DNA from: Lucinisca nassula
Lineage: Eukaryota; Mollusca; Bivalvia; Lucinida; Lucinidae
Reading direction: 5' to 3'
DNA: 64,000 nucleotides
Assembly (NCBI GenBank): GCA_963580285.1
Contig: OY757010.1
Location: 66,982,406-67,046,405 of the forward strand
Shown here: positions 44,180 through 54,367 of the stretch, piece after piece
Numbering within the stretch: the first letter of the stretch is position 1
How the letters are laid out: every line of letters starts with the position of its first letter
Translations under genes and position numbers: made by a program
Notes under the pieces: generated by a model
The model's input: only the letters and a program-made list of their open reading frames with translations
What the model was told of the DNA's origin: nothing
Databases searched by the model: none

Positions 44180-45570
44180 GGAGCCCTGATTGGTGTCACT
44201 AAATGGGTCTTATAAAAAGGAACAGAGACATATATGGTTTAGCGGTGGGGATATGTATGGTTCCTGAGATGTAAGGCCTTTTAAGCAATGGAGGGATTCG
44301 ACATGGCAGATCCCAGAAAAGCCAAAGATTGTTGTCACTGAATATGTCTTATCATAAAGATCAAGAATATATATGGTTAAATGGTGGGGATCTGAACGGT
44401 TTCTGAGATATGAGGCCCTTTTATGAAGTGGAAGGGAGAGAAATGGCCCCTGCGGACCCCCCAAGACAGGGTTGACTGAATGTGTCTAATAACAATGAAC
44501 AAGAATATATGTGGTTATAGGATGGGGATTTGAATGGTTTCTGAGATATATGGCCTATTATTAAGTGGAGTCTTATCATCAGGAACAAGAATATATATGG
44601 TTTAGGGGTGAGGATCTGAACGGTTTCGGAGATATATGGATTTGAATGAAGGGGTGGGGCATGGCCCTTGGAACCCCGGAGGAACCCCCATGCTGGTGTC
44701 ACTGTTTGCGTCTTATCATAAGGAACAAGAATATATATGGTTTAGGGGTGGGCTCTGAACAGTTTCTCAGATATATGGTCTTTTGTGAAGTCGTGGGGTG
44801 GAGTGTGGCCCGGGCACAACCTGGGTGACCCCTAGGTTGGTGTCACTGAATGTGTCTTATCATAAGGAACAAGAATATATATGGTTTTGGGGTGGGGATC
44901 TGTAAGGTTTCTGGAATATTTAGCCTTTTAGGAAGTGGAGGGGGTTGGGCATGGCCCCCCCACACATCCCGGGGGACCCCCAAGTTGGTGTCACTGAATG
45001 CGACTTATCATAAGGAACGAGAATATATATGGTTTAGGGGTGGGGATCTGTAAGGTTACTGGGATATTGGGCCTTTTATGAAGTGGAGTGGGTGGGGCAT
45101 GGCCCCGGCACATCCCGGGGGACCCCCAGGTTGGTGTCACTGAGTCATCTAATCATAAGAAACAAAAGTATCTATGGTTTTGGGGTGGGGATCTCAATGG
45201 TTTCTGAGATAAATGGCATTTTATGAAGTGGAGGGGGTGGGGCATGTCCCCGGCACATCCCGGGGGACCCCCAGGTTGGTGTCACTTAATGCATCTTAAC
45301 ATAAGGAACAAGAATATATATAGTTTAGGGGTGGGGATCTGAATGGTTTCTGAAATAATTGGCATTTTATGAAATAGAGGGGGCAGGGCATGTCCCCGGC
45401 ACATCCCGGGGGACCCCCAGGTTGGTGTCACTTAATGCATCTTATCATAAGGAACAAGAATATATATGGTTTAGGGGTTGGGACCTGTAAGGTATCTGAG
45501 ATATAAGGCATTTTATGAAGTGGAGAGGGCGGGGCATGGCCCCGGCACAACCTAGGGGACCCCCAGGTTG
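44180..45570 (+). repeat. Core repeat type eta, ~147-bp units
   Basis: About nine units with ATAAGGAACAAGAATATATA, TGGTTTAGGGGTGGGGATCT and CCCCCAGGTTGGTGTCACT. The same type in reverse is at 2240-2960. Later units are G/C-rich (CACATCCCGGGGGACCCCC). Confidence 0.9.
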
Positions 45571-46088
45571 AAATAAAAGCATTATGGCTGAGAGAAGTTT
45601 ATTCAAGGAACATGTCCATGTAAGTTTTGTCAAAATATCTGCAATGACTTGGCAGTAAATGCCATTTTTCAGTTTTCCCCATTATAAGTCAATGGAAACT
45701 CTTAAGTTGCCATAGCAACAAAACTAAAAGGCCAAATTTCATTAAAAACACAAAACCTGTTAAGGCAAATATGGTGAATATTTTCATAAAGTCTCAGCCT
45801 CCTAGAGCATATGGTTTCTGAGGAGATGATTTTTTAAGTATTTTTTTTTTCTATTTTTTGCATTTTGGTTTCCATGGCAACCAATAACCAGAGGACCATA
45901 TATGGGCATGGCTGCCATCTTGGTCATGTGACCCAGACCCCGCGAACAAACTTTCGTTCCCCCATCCTACTGAAGCTCCACATGAAATTTGGCTTTGATT
46001 GGCCTCCCTGTTTTGGAGGAGAAGATCTTTGAAAATGGTGGACGGACGGACAACAGATGGACGGACGACAGACCATGGCTATACTATA

Positions 46089-46108
46089 AGCTCACCTATG
46101 AGCCAGCT
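46089..46108 (+). other. Internal hairpin, broken
   Basis: AGCTCACCTATGAGCCAGCT: compared with the intact relative at 51453 about 14 bases of the loop and right arm are missing, so only the outermost bases can pair. It is followed directly by the zeta array. Confidence 0.75.
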
Positions 46109-47346
46109 AAAAATCAATTATTTTTACTTTTTCCCAAGCAAAAGCCTAAGTCCGCAAATTTGACATTGCCGTAAAATAGGTAAAGGTCAACCCAGGGTCA
46201 TCATTTGAACAAATTATGATAGGCCCGTGTACCAGATGCTTCCTGCCAAGTTTCAAGGTCATTTGCCTTACGGTTCTGGAGAAGAAGAATTTCAAAGTGT
46301 TTTTACCATATATGGGCATGGCCACCATCTTGGTCATGTGACCTGGACCATATGAGCAAATTTTCATTTGTGAATCATATAAAGGATCCATATCAAATTT
46401 CACTTGAATTGGGCCAGCGGTTTCTGAGAAAAAACTGTTTGAAATATGGAACCTGGTTAATCTTGGTCCCAGGTCACTGAATGATGACTTTTCTTGCCCA
46501 TGAATCTTCATGTATTCATTTACTTTACCTGATCTACCAATTTGGTGACATTGTCTTCAATGGTTTCCTAAAAATCCATTATTTTCACTTTTTCCCATGC
46601 AAAAGCCTAAGTTGACAAATTTGACACTGCCATAAAATAGGTCAAGGTCAACCCAGGGTCAGCATTTGTAAAAACTATGACGAGCCCGAGTACCATATGA
46701 TATATGCCAAGTTTCAAAGCCATTGGCCTTACGGTTCTGGAGAAGAAAATTTTTGAAGGCTTTTTACCATATATGGGCGTGGCGGCCATCTTGGTCATGT
46801 GATCTAGACCGTACTGGCAACTTTTCATTTGTTCAACTCACAAAAGCTCCATATTGAATTTCACTTAAATTGGCTCAGTAGTTTCTGAGAAAAAATGTTT
46901 TTTTTTGAAATATGAAATCGGAGTGACCTTGGTCTAAGGTCAATGAATGACCTTGACCTTTCTTACCCATAGATCTTCATGTATTCAGTTACTTTACCTA
47001 ATCTACAAATTTTGGTGACACTGTCTTCAATGGTTTCCCTAAATATCCATTATTTTCACTTTTTCCTATGCAAAAGCCTAAGTCAGCAAATTTGACATTA
47101 TTGTAAAATAGGTCAAGATCAACCCAGGGTCACCATTTGAACAAATTATGATAGGCCCAAGTACCATATGCTACATGCCAAGTTTCAAGGCCATTGGCCT
47201 TACGGTTCTTGAGAAGAAGAATTTCGAAGTTTCTTTACCATATATGGGCGTGGTGGCCATCTTGGTCATGTGATCTAGACCATGTTGGCAGCTTTTCATT
47301 TGTTAAACTCCCAAAGGCTCCATATTGAATTTCACTTCAATTGGCT

Positions 47347-50300
47347 TTAGATTAGATTAAACATATTTTATTGCATTTTATAACAATGGGATTGGACACA
47401 AGTTATACAACATTAGATAGTCCTCTCCCCAATAGTTTACAAACTATTTCAAATGGTACAGTGGTAAGTATGAAACATTTTATAATAAATGTGAACGTAA
47501 CATTTTGTTTGCTTGTAGGCCATGAACGAAGGCGAATTATGATAATTCTGGCTTTCAAAGGTTTGATTTCCATCACATGGAATAAAAAGATAACTACATG
47601 AAGCATCGCTTAGTCAAATCTATGGGTATCTCGGATGTACGCTAATACCTCAGTTATTATATTTTTGTTAGTCTGAACATCAAACATTGTATTTCCGTAC
47701 AGTATTGTGTCTAAGGTTAGATTAGGAATGAAGCTCAAAAATCGTTCAAGGTTTTGTCGTTGTGGTTCGTAAAGTCTACATTCGAAGAAAAAGTGTTGAG
47801 CATTTTCAATTATTGCACCACATCTGCATGCGGGAGATGGTGCTATGTTAACCCTATGTAGATCTGCAGATAAAATGCTGCAATTATGGCGAATTCTTGT
47901 TAGAATAATGTTGAATTTTCTATCACCGATACCTAAATATTCGCATGCTTTGTCATTTAGGTTTCTACATTTCGATTTAAACTCGGACACTGTACTAGAA
48001 GTTCGAATTCTCATATCTAAATCGTTCCATAGGCGTAATGTTGAGGGAAAAAAGGACGAATCATATGAGCAAAGTCTTGTGTAGGGTATTTGGTAATCTT
48101 GGTTGTTACGAAGATTATAATTTGAAGCTTCATTTACGCGAAGTGGAAGAAGATCTGATAAGTAAGTTGGGGCTTCATTATGGACAATCTTATACATTAA
48201 GCTTAATTTCTTATTTTTCCTTCTTTCTGCCAGAGTGTCCCAGCCTGTTTCATAATATAACGAATTTCTCGAAGAGAAGATAGGTAGGCCTGTTACAATT
48301 CTAGCAGCATTTAACTGCACTTGTTCTAGTCTATCAGCTTCTGTCTGATTGCACCCATCCCATACTTCACTTGCATATTCCAATAGAGGTCTTATGTATA
48401 CACAGTATACTTTATTTAGAGTTTCTTTTGAAAATCTGTACTTCAATTTTCTTAGGAATGATACTTGTTTTGCAGCAGACTGAATTATTGAATCAATGTG
48501 AGCAGACCATTTGCTATTTGAAGCTAAAGTTATTCCTAAATGCCTGTGAGTCTCTACAATTTTTAAAATAGTATTATCCATTATAAGTTGGATGTCATAG
48601 TCAAAATGAAAGTTCGATGTGATCATCACTTCTATTTTTGATGCATTAAATATTACTAACCAAGTATTGGCCCAACTACTAAGTTTGCTTAAGTCTTCAT
48701 TCAGAACGGTTTCTATTTCAGCAGGATCTGCAGAAGGAAAACTAAGTGAGGTATCGTCAGCAAATAGGCGGGCTGACCCTGTCAGTGTCTCTGATATATC
48801 ATTGATGTATATAAGAAACAACATCGGTCCAAGCACCGAGCCTTGAGGAACACCTGCTGTGATGTACTTGTATGTGGAGCATGTATTGTTTATGGAGACC
48901 TTTTGATGCCTCATATGAAGATAATTTTTAAACCAGGCGAGAAGATTTCCACTTATTCCATATTTCTCTAATTTCAATATTAAACCACGGTGCCAAACTC
49001 TATCAAAAGCTTTCGAAATATCGCAAAATACTTGACAGTTAATTTTATGATTTTCGAGAGCCAAACACGTACGATGAACTACTTCAATTAGGTGGTGTAC
49101 TGTAGAGTGTCCTGGTAAAAAACCGGACTGGTATTTGTATATAAGAGCATTTGAAGTTAAATGGTTATAAATATGTTTAAACACTACTCTTTCAAAGGAT
49201 TTACCAACACAACTTATCAATGAAATAGGTCTATAATTGCAGGTTTCGGATTTTTCACCTTTTTTAAATACTGGCATAACGATTGCCGATTTCCATGTTC
49301 GTGGATATGTCCCTTGTTCTAACGATAAATTGAATAGTTTACACAAGGGAATAGCTATTGTTTTACAGGTATATTTCAACATTCTATGACTTATACCATC
49401 TGGGCCACATGCCTTATTAACTTTTAGTAAGGTTAGTATGTCTTTTATTTCTGACTCTGTAATATTTATACCTTCTATGTGGATATTTGCTCTATTTTCA
49501 AAAGGTGGTAGTTCGGTGTTGCTATCATCAACAGATGAAATCGAGCAAAAGTAATCATTTAAGGTTGTAGCTTTCTCTAAATCCGTAAATGCATAAGAAT
49601 GATCAGGTCTTTGTAAAGGTGGGATTATTGAGTCTCCATTACCCTTTCCCATAAATCGCCCCATGATTTGCCAAAATGTTTTGTTGCCCCTGTCATTATT
49701 CGAAATTATTTCCTCTAAATTATTGTTATAGTTCTCTTTTGCATATTTTTTCATGTTGTTAACGTGGTTTCGCTGTTGTTTATACCGGTGTAGATCCGTG
49801 GCCATGTTTGTTTGAAGTGCTTTTTTTCGAAGCCTATTTCGCAAACGAATATTATATCTTAATTCTGATGTGAACCAGGGTTTATCATTAGGTCGTATAA
49901 GTACTTTTGTACACGGGATACATTCTTTACAAAAGTTAAGAAAGGTACTTGTAAAATTTTCACAACATTCATCAACTGATAATGTTGAATTTATTTCTGA
50001 GTTCCAATCATGTTGTCGTATAAGGGCATTTAAATAGTCATAATTTGCATTGTTGTAATTCCAAACATCCCTGTAATAGCACTGAGAGAGGGATAAAGGT
50101 ATTTTAAGACTGGTATAAGTAGCTTTATGATCACTTATTTCATCACTTATTGGAATCGTTCCTGAGTCTAATAAAAAGCATGCATCACTTACAAAAATAG
50201 GATCAATTAATGTTGACGAGTTGCGAGTAATTCGTGTGGGTTCCGTAATGACATTTGTGAGGTTAAACATAGATATACAGTCTTTTAGTTGTACATTTGA

Positions 50301-50429
50301 AAGGGATAAACAATCTATATTTATGTCACCAGCAAGGAGTATACGAGGCGTCTCGTCTAGAGCAGTTTCTATGCTGCCCTGTAACTCAGAGATAAAGAAA
50401 GACTGTGTCGACACGTAATCGCTGCGATA
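47347..50429 (-). mobile_element. 5'-truncated LINE (CR1/Jockey-type non-LTR retrotransposon)
   Basis: About 3.08 kb inserted in a zeta unit. The break falls in TTGGCT/CAGTAG, with at most a 3-bp GCT duplication (47344-47346, 50430-50432). Read on the minus strand, the 3' end has an AATAAA signal and a short ATCTA repeat (AATCTAATCTAA). The 5' end stops inside the endonuclease domain, as is usual for incomplete target-primed reverse transcription. The reading frame is uninterrupted, so the insertion is young. The clade call is from general RT similarity and could equally be another member of the Jockey/CR1 group. Confidence 0.9.
47610..50414 (-). CDS. LINE ORF2-type polyprotein: partial endonuclease + reverse transcriptase
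   Basis: 934 codons from the first in-frame GTG; the frame stays open to the insertion boundary near 50429, so the true start was lost by 5' truncation. Residues 1-100 are the C-terminal part of an APE-type endonuclease, with GDIN (29-32) and SDH (94-96); the N-terminal catalytic residues are missing, so nicking activity is not expected. The reverse transcriptase spans about 330-640: PVFKKGE (381-387), NYRPISL (393-399), CDISKAFD with catalytic D465, GVPQGSVLGP (521-530) and FADD (551-554). A C-terminal C863-x-C865-x8-H874-x4-C879 cluster may bind nucleic acid. The protein would copy its own RNA at the target DNA. There is no stop or frameshift, and expression is unlikely without the 5' promoter. 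Confidence 0.93.
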   Translation of the reverse strand: MSTQSFFISELQGSIETALDETPRILLAGDINIDCLSLSNVQLKDCISMFNLTNVITEPTRITRNSSTLIDPIFVSDACFLLDSGTIPISDEISDHKATYTSLKIPLSLSQCYYRDVWNYNNANYDYLNALIRQHDWNSEINSTLSVDECCENFTSTFLNFCKECIPCTKVLIRPNDKPWFTSELRYNIRLRNRLRKKALQTNMATDLHRYKQQRNHVNNMKKYAKENYNNNLEEIISNNDRGNKTFWQIMGRFMGKGNGDSIIPPLQRPDHSYAFTDLEKATTLNDYFCSISSVDDSNTELPPFENRANIHIEGINITESEIKDILTLLKVNKACGPDGISHRMLKYTCKTIAIPLCKLFNLSLEQGTYPRTWKSAIVMPVFKKGEKSETCNYRPISLISCVGKSFERVVFKHIYNHLTSNALIYKYQSGFLPGHSTVHHLIEVVHRTCLALENHKINCQVFCDISKAFDRVWHRGLILKLEKYGISGNLLAWFKNYLHMRHQKVSINNTCSTYKYITAGVPQGSVLGPMLFLIYINDISETLTGSARLFADDTSLSFPSADPAEIETVLNEDLSKLSSWANTWLVIFNASKIEVMITSNFHFDYDIQLIMDNTILKIVETHRHLGITLASNSKWSAHIDSIIQSAAKQVSFLRKLKYRFSKETLNKVYCVYIRPLLEYASEVWDGCNQTEADRLEQVQLNAARIVTGLPIFSSRNSLYYETGWDTLAERRKNKKLSLMYKIVHNEAPTYLSDLLPLRVNEASNYNLRNNQDYQIPYTRLCSYDSSFFPSTLRLWNDLDMRIRTSSTVSEFKSKCRNLNDKACEYLGIGDRKFNIILTRIRHNCSILSADLHRVNIAPSPACRCGAIIENAQHFFFECRLYEPQRQNLERFLSFIPNLTLDTILYGNTMFDVQTNKNIITEVLAYIRDTHRFD

Positions 50430-51452
50430 GCTCAGTAGTTTCTGAGAAAAAATGTTTGAAATATGGAACCTGCGTGACCTTGGTCTAAGGTCAATTAATG
50501 ACCTTGACCTTTCTTACACATAGATCTTCATGTATTCAGCTACTTTACCTTATCTACTAATTTTGGTGAGACTGTCTTCAATGGTTTCCTAAAAATCCAT
50601 TATTTTCACTTTTTCCCATGCAAAAGCCTAAGTCGGCAAATTTGACATTGCTGTAAAATAGGTCAAGGTCAACTCGGGGTCACCATTTGTACAAACTATG
50701 ATGGGCCTGAGTACTATATGCTACATGCCAAGTTTCAAGGCCATTGGCCTTACGATTCTGGAGAAGAAGAATTTTTAAGGCTTTTTACCATATATATAGG
50801 CGTGACGGCCATCTTGGTCATGTGATCTAGACCGTATTGGCATTTTTTCATTTGTTCAACTCACAAAGGCTCCATATTAAATTTCACTTAAATTGGCTCA
50901 GCAGTTTTGGAGAAAAAAATGTTTGAAATATGGATCCTGAATGACCTTGGTCTAAGGCCAATGAATGACCTTGACCTTTCTGACCCATAGATCTTCATGT
51001 ATTCAGTTACTTTACCTGATCTACAAATTTTGGTGACACTGTCTTCAATGGTTTTCCTATAAATCCATTATTTTCACTTTGCCCCATGCAAAAGCCTACT
51101 TCGGCAAATTTGACATTGCTGTAAAATAGGTCAAGGTCAACCCGGGGTCACCATTTGTACAAACCATGATGGGCCCGAGTACCATATGCTACATGCCAAG
51201 TTTCAAGGCCACTGGCCTTATGGTTCTGGAGAAGAAGATTTTTGAAGGCTTTTTACCATATATGGGCATGGCGGCCATCTTGGTCATGTGATCCAGACCC
51301 CGCGAACAAACTTTCATTCCCCCATCCCACTGAGGCTCCATATGAAATTTGGCTTTGATTGGCCCTGCAGTATAGGAGAAGAAGATCTTTGAAAATGGTG
51401 GACGGACGGACGACAGATGGACGGACGGACGACGGACCATGGCTATACTATA

Positions 51453-51486
51453 AGCTCACCTATGAGCCTAAAGGCTCAGGTGAGCT
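51453..51486 (+). other. 3' hairpin, intact, family E
   Basis: AGCTCACCTATGAGCC and GGCTCAGGTGAGCT pair around TAAA, followed by CTAA at 51485-51488. The tail upstream (ACGGACGGACGACAGATGG) matches 46035-46075. Confidence 0.85.
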
Positions 51487-51867
51487 AAAAATGAACAGAA
51501 GGCCTAAAATCATACGGCAGATAGTAGATTGCCTATGGAACATTTCTATGCAAGTTTTGTCAAAATATCTGCAGAGGCTTGGCAGTAAATGCCATTTTTC
51601 AATTTTCCCCCATTATAAGTCTATGGAAACAACAAGTTGCCATAGCAACCAAACTAATGAGCCGATTTTCTTAAACAAGAGGGCCATGATGGCCCTGGAT
51701 CGCTCACCTGATCCTATTGTACAAACGGAATTGTGGGTAATATATGGTGGAGTGGAGGGTTTGAGCAATTTTGGTTGGACCCAAAGACCATTTCTGTGAA
51801 ATTAATTCAAAATCAGTCTGCCTGTTTTGGAGTAGAAGTCATTTTGAGAAGTAGAAGCCATTTTTGA

Positions 51868-52035
51868 TGAAATGACATCTCAAGCCCTGCTGCCCAATGA
51901 AACCAATGGGGTTTAAATGTATTGATGGTTCCACTTGCACCACTTTGCCTAGACAGGCTAAAACCTTCAAAGTGGTTTACCAATATTCCTGTAGAAGCAC
52001 CTTGCAGCCAAGGTGGGTGGGGGCCAAAACTTTCA
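51868..52035 (-). mobile_element. S1 fragment inside an element head region
   Basis: GAAATGACATCTCAAGCCCT, GCCCAATGAAACCAATGGGG and AAGTGGTTTACCAATATTCC match S1, with both ends missing. It either jumped in and decayed, or was captured with the head. Confidence 0.7.
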
Positions 52036-52084
52036 AAAGACATCTGTCTCTAAAAGGAAGCAATTTTATAGGAATGTTCTATGA

Positions 52085-54060
52085 GTGACCCTCTAACAAT
52101 ATTGCTAAAAATATTTTGCTTAACTGAACATGATGGCCACCACAGCTAAAAACCTCAAACCTCATTCCTGTCAAATAATTTCATAATCAATCCACTGGTT
52201 AAGGAGAAGAAGTTGTTTAAAGGTTTTGTTCACCAGAGCGGCATAGTTTGAGCAATTTTGGTGGAGGGTCACCCAAGGAACATTCCTGTCAAGTAATTTC
52301 AAAATCCATCCACTGGTTAAGGAGAAGAAGTCATTTAAAGGTTTTTCTATTTTTAGCTCTGGCAGCCATCTTGTTCACCAGAGCAGAATGGTTTGAGCAC
52401 TTTTTGTAGAGGGTCACCCAAGGAACATTCCTGTGAAGTTATTTCAAAATCCATCCACGGGTAAAGGAGAAGAAGTTGTTTAAAGTTTTTTCTATTTTTA
52501 GCTCTGGTGGCCATTTTATTCAACCGAGCAGAACGGTTTGAGCAATTGTGGTAGAGGGTCACCAAACGAACATTCCTGTGAAATAATTTCAAAATCCATC
52601 CACTTGTTAAGGAGAAGTCATTTAAAGGTTTTTCTATTGTTAGCTCTGGCGGCCATTTTGTTGACCTGTTTGTTGGAACGGTTTGAGCAAATTTGGTAGA
52701 GGGTCACCCAAGGAACATTCTGGTGAAATAATTTCAAAATCCATCCACTGGATAAGGAGAAAAGTGCGTTTAAAGTTTATTCTATTTTTAGCTCTGGCGG
52801 CCATTTTGTTAACCCGAGCTGAACAGTTTGAGCAATTTTGGTGAAGGGCCACCCAAGGAACATTCCTGTTAAGTGATTTCAAGATCCATCCGCTGGTAAA
52901 GGAGAAGAAGTCGTTTAAAGGTTTTTCTATTTTAAGCTCTGGCGGCCATTTTGTTTACCCGAGCGGAACAGTATGAGCAATTTTGGTAGAGGGTCACCAA
53001 ATAAACATTCCTGTGAAATAATTTCAAAATCCATCCACTGGTTATGGAGAAGAAGTGGTTTAAATGTTTTTCTATTTTTAGCTCTGGTGGCCATTTTGTT
53101 CACCCGAGGGGAACAGCATGAGCAATTTTTGTAGAGGTTTGCCAAAGGAACATTCCTGTGAAATTTCAAAATCCATCCACTGTTTAAGGAGTTGAAGATG
53201 TTTAAAGGTTTTTCTATTTTTAGCTCTGGTGGCCATTTTGTTCACCCAAGCGGAACTGTTCGAGCAATTTTGGTAGAGGATCCCCCAAGGAACATTCCAG
53301 TGAAATAATTTCAAAATCCATCCACTGGTTAAGGAGAAAAAGTTGTTTAAAGCTTTTTCTTTTTTTAGCACTGGCGGCCATTTTGTTCACCCGAGCGGAA
53401 TGGTTTGGGCAATATTGGTAACGGGTCACCGAAGGAACATTCCTGTGAAGTAATTTCAAAATCCTTCCACTAGTTAAGGAGAAAAAGTCGTTTAAAGCTT
53501 TTTCTATTTTTAGCTCTGGCGGCCATTTTGTTCACCCGAGCGGAACGGTTTGAGCAATTCTGGTAGAGGGTCACCCAAGGAACTTTCCTGTCAAGTAATT
53601 TCGAAATCCATCCACTGGTTAAGGAGAAGAAGTTGTTAAAAGGTTTTTCCATTTTTAGCTCTGGCGGCCATTTTGTTCACCCGAGCGGAACGGTTTGAGC
53701 AATTCTGGTAGAGGGTCACCCAAGGAACTATCCTGTCAAGTAATTTCGAAATCCATCCACTGGTTAAGGAGAAGAAGTTGTTAAAAGGTTTTTCTATTTT
53801 TAGCTCTGGCGGCCATTTTGTTCACCCGAGCTGAACGGTTTGAGCAATTTTGGTAGAGGGTCATCCAAGGAACATTCCTGTGAAACAATTTCAAAATCCA
53901 TCCACTGGTTAAGCAGGAGAAGTCGTTTAAAGAATTTTCTATTTTTAGCTCTGACGGCCATCTTGTTCACCCGAGCGGAACACTTTGAGCAATTTTGGTA
54001 GAGGATCACCCAAGGAGCATTCCTGTGAAATTAGATCAAAATCTGTCCAGCAGTTTTGGA
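52085..54060 (+). repeat. Core repeat type delta (second subtype), ~145-bp units
   Basis: About thirteen units with TTTTTCTATTTTTAGCTCTGG, GGCCATTTTGTTCACCCGAG and TTTCAAAATCCATCCACTGG. Adjacent units at 53504, 53650 and 53794 are spaced 144-146 bp and are almost identical. Distinct from the 33500 subtype in the second half of the unit. Confidence 0.92.
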
Positions 54061-54134
54061 GGAGAAGTTGTTTAAAGCAAAAGTTGACGACGGACGGACG
54101 CACGCACGGACGACGGACAAAGACTGATCCCAAA

Positions 54135-54168
54135 AGCTCACCTTGAGCACTTCGTGCTCAGGTGAGCT
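54135..54168 (+). other. 3' terminal hairpin, perfect
   Basis: AGCTCACCTTGAGCAC and GTGCTCAGGTGAGCT around a short TTC loop, then CTAA. The inner stem TGAGCAC / GTGCTCA differs from every other copy yet pairs fully. Confidence 0.88.
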
Positions 54169-54335
54169 AAAACCACAAACTTTCAATCCCCCAGCCCAAG
54201 GATGCTACAGATAAAATTTGGGCGAAATCGGCCCAGTGGCTTCAGAGGATATGTCGTTTGAAAGTGTTGACGCCAGACGACGACATACGACAGACGACGA
54301 CGGACAGACGACGACAGACAACTGCCTATCCTATA

Positions 54336-54367
54336 AGCTCCCCCGGAGCCTTTGGCTCTGGTGAGCT
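54336..54367 (+). other. 3' terminal hairpin of family E element
   Basis: AGCTC-CCCCGGAGCC / GGCTCTGGTGAGCT around TTT, mostly paired, followed by AAAA. The preceding ACGACGACGGACAGACGACG tract is the microsatellite module. Confidence 0.7.

Larger units (their letters stand above)
46110..51400 (+). repeat. Core repeat type zeta, ~465-bp units, split by LINE
   Basis: Five units starting near 46112, 46575, 47047, 50597 and 51065 (AATCCATTATTTTCACTTTTT). Each contains AAGTTTCAAGGCCATTGGCC, TTTACCATATATGGGC and GGCCATCTTGGTCATGTGA, plus a GACCTTGACCTT stretch. The third is cut by the LINE at 47346 and resumes at 50430. The unit is roughly three times the usual core length. Confidence 0.9.
51675..54170 (+). 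mobile_element. HINE-like element, delta core, nested in family E element
   Basis: Head ACAAGAGGGCCATGATGGCCC, the subfamily block TATATGGTGGAGTGGAGGG shared with the solo head at 5994, an S1 fragment (51868-52035), a delta array (52085-54060), the ACGGACGGACGCACGCACGG microsatellite, a perfect hairpin and CTAA at 54167-54170. Left flank CCGATTTTCTTAA and right flank AACCACAAACTTTC are A-rich. Confidence 0.82.

Noticed and set aside
47344..50432. Long target-site duplication for the LINE
   Set aside because: Comparison with intact zeta units leaves at most GCT; longer apparent matches are part of the repeat unit itself.
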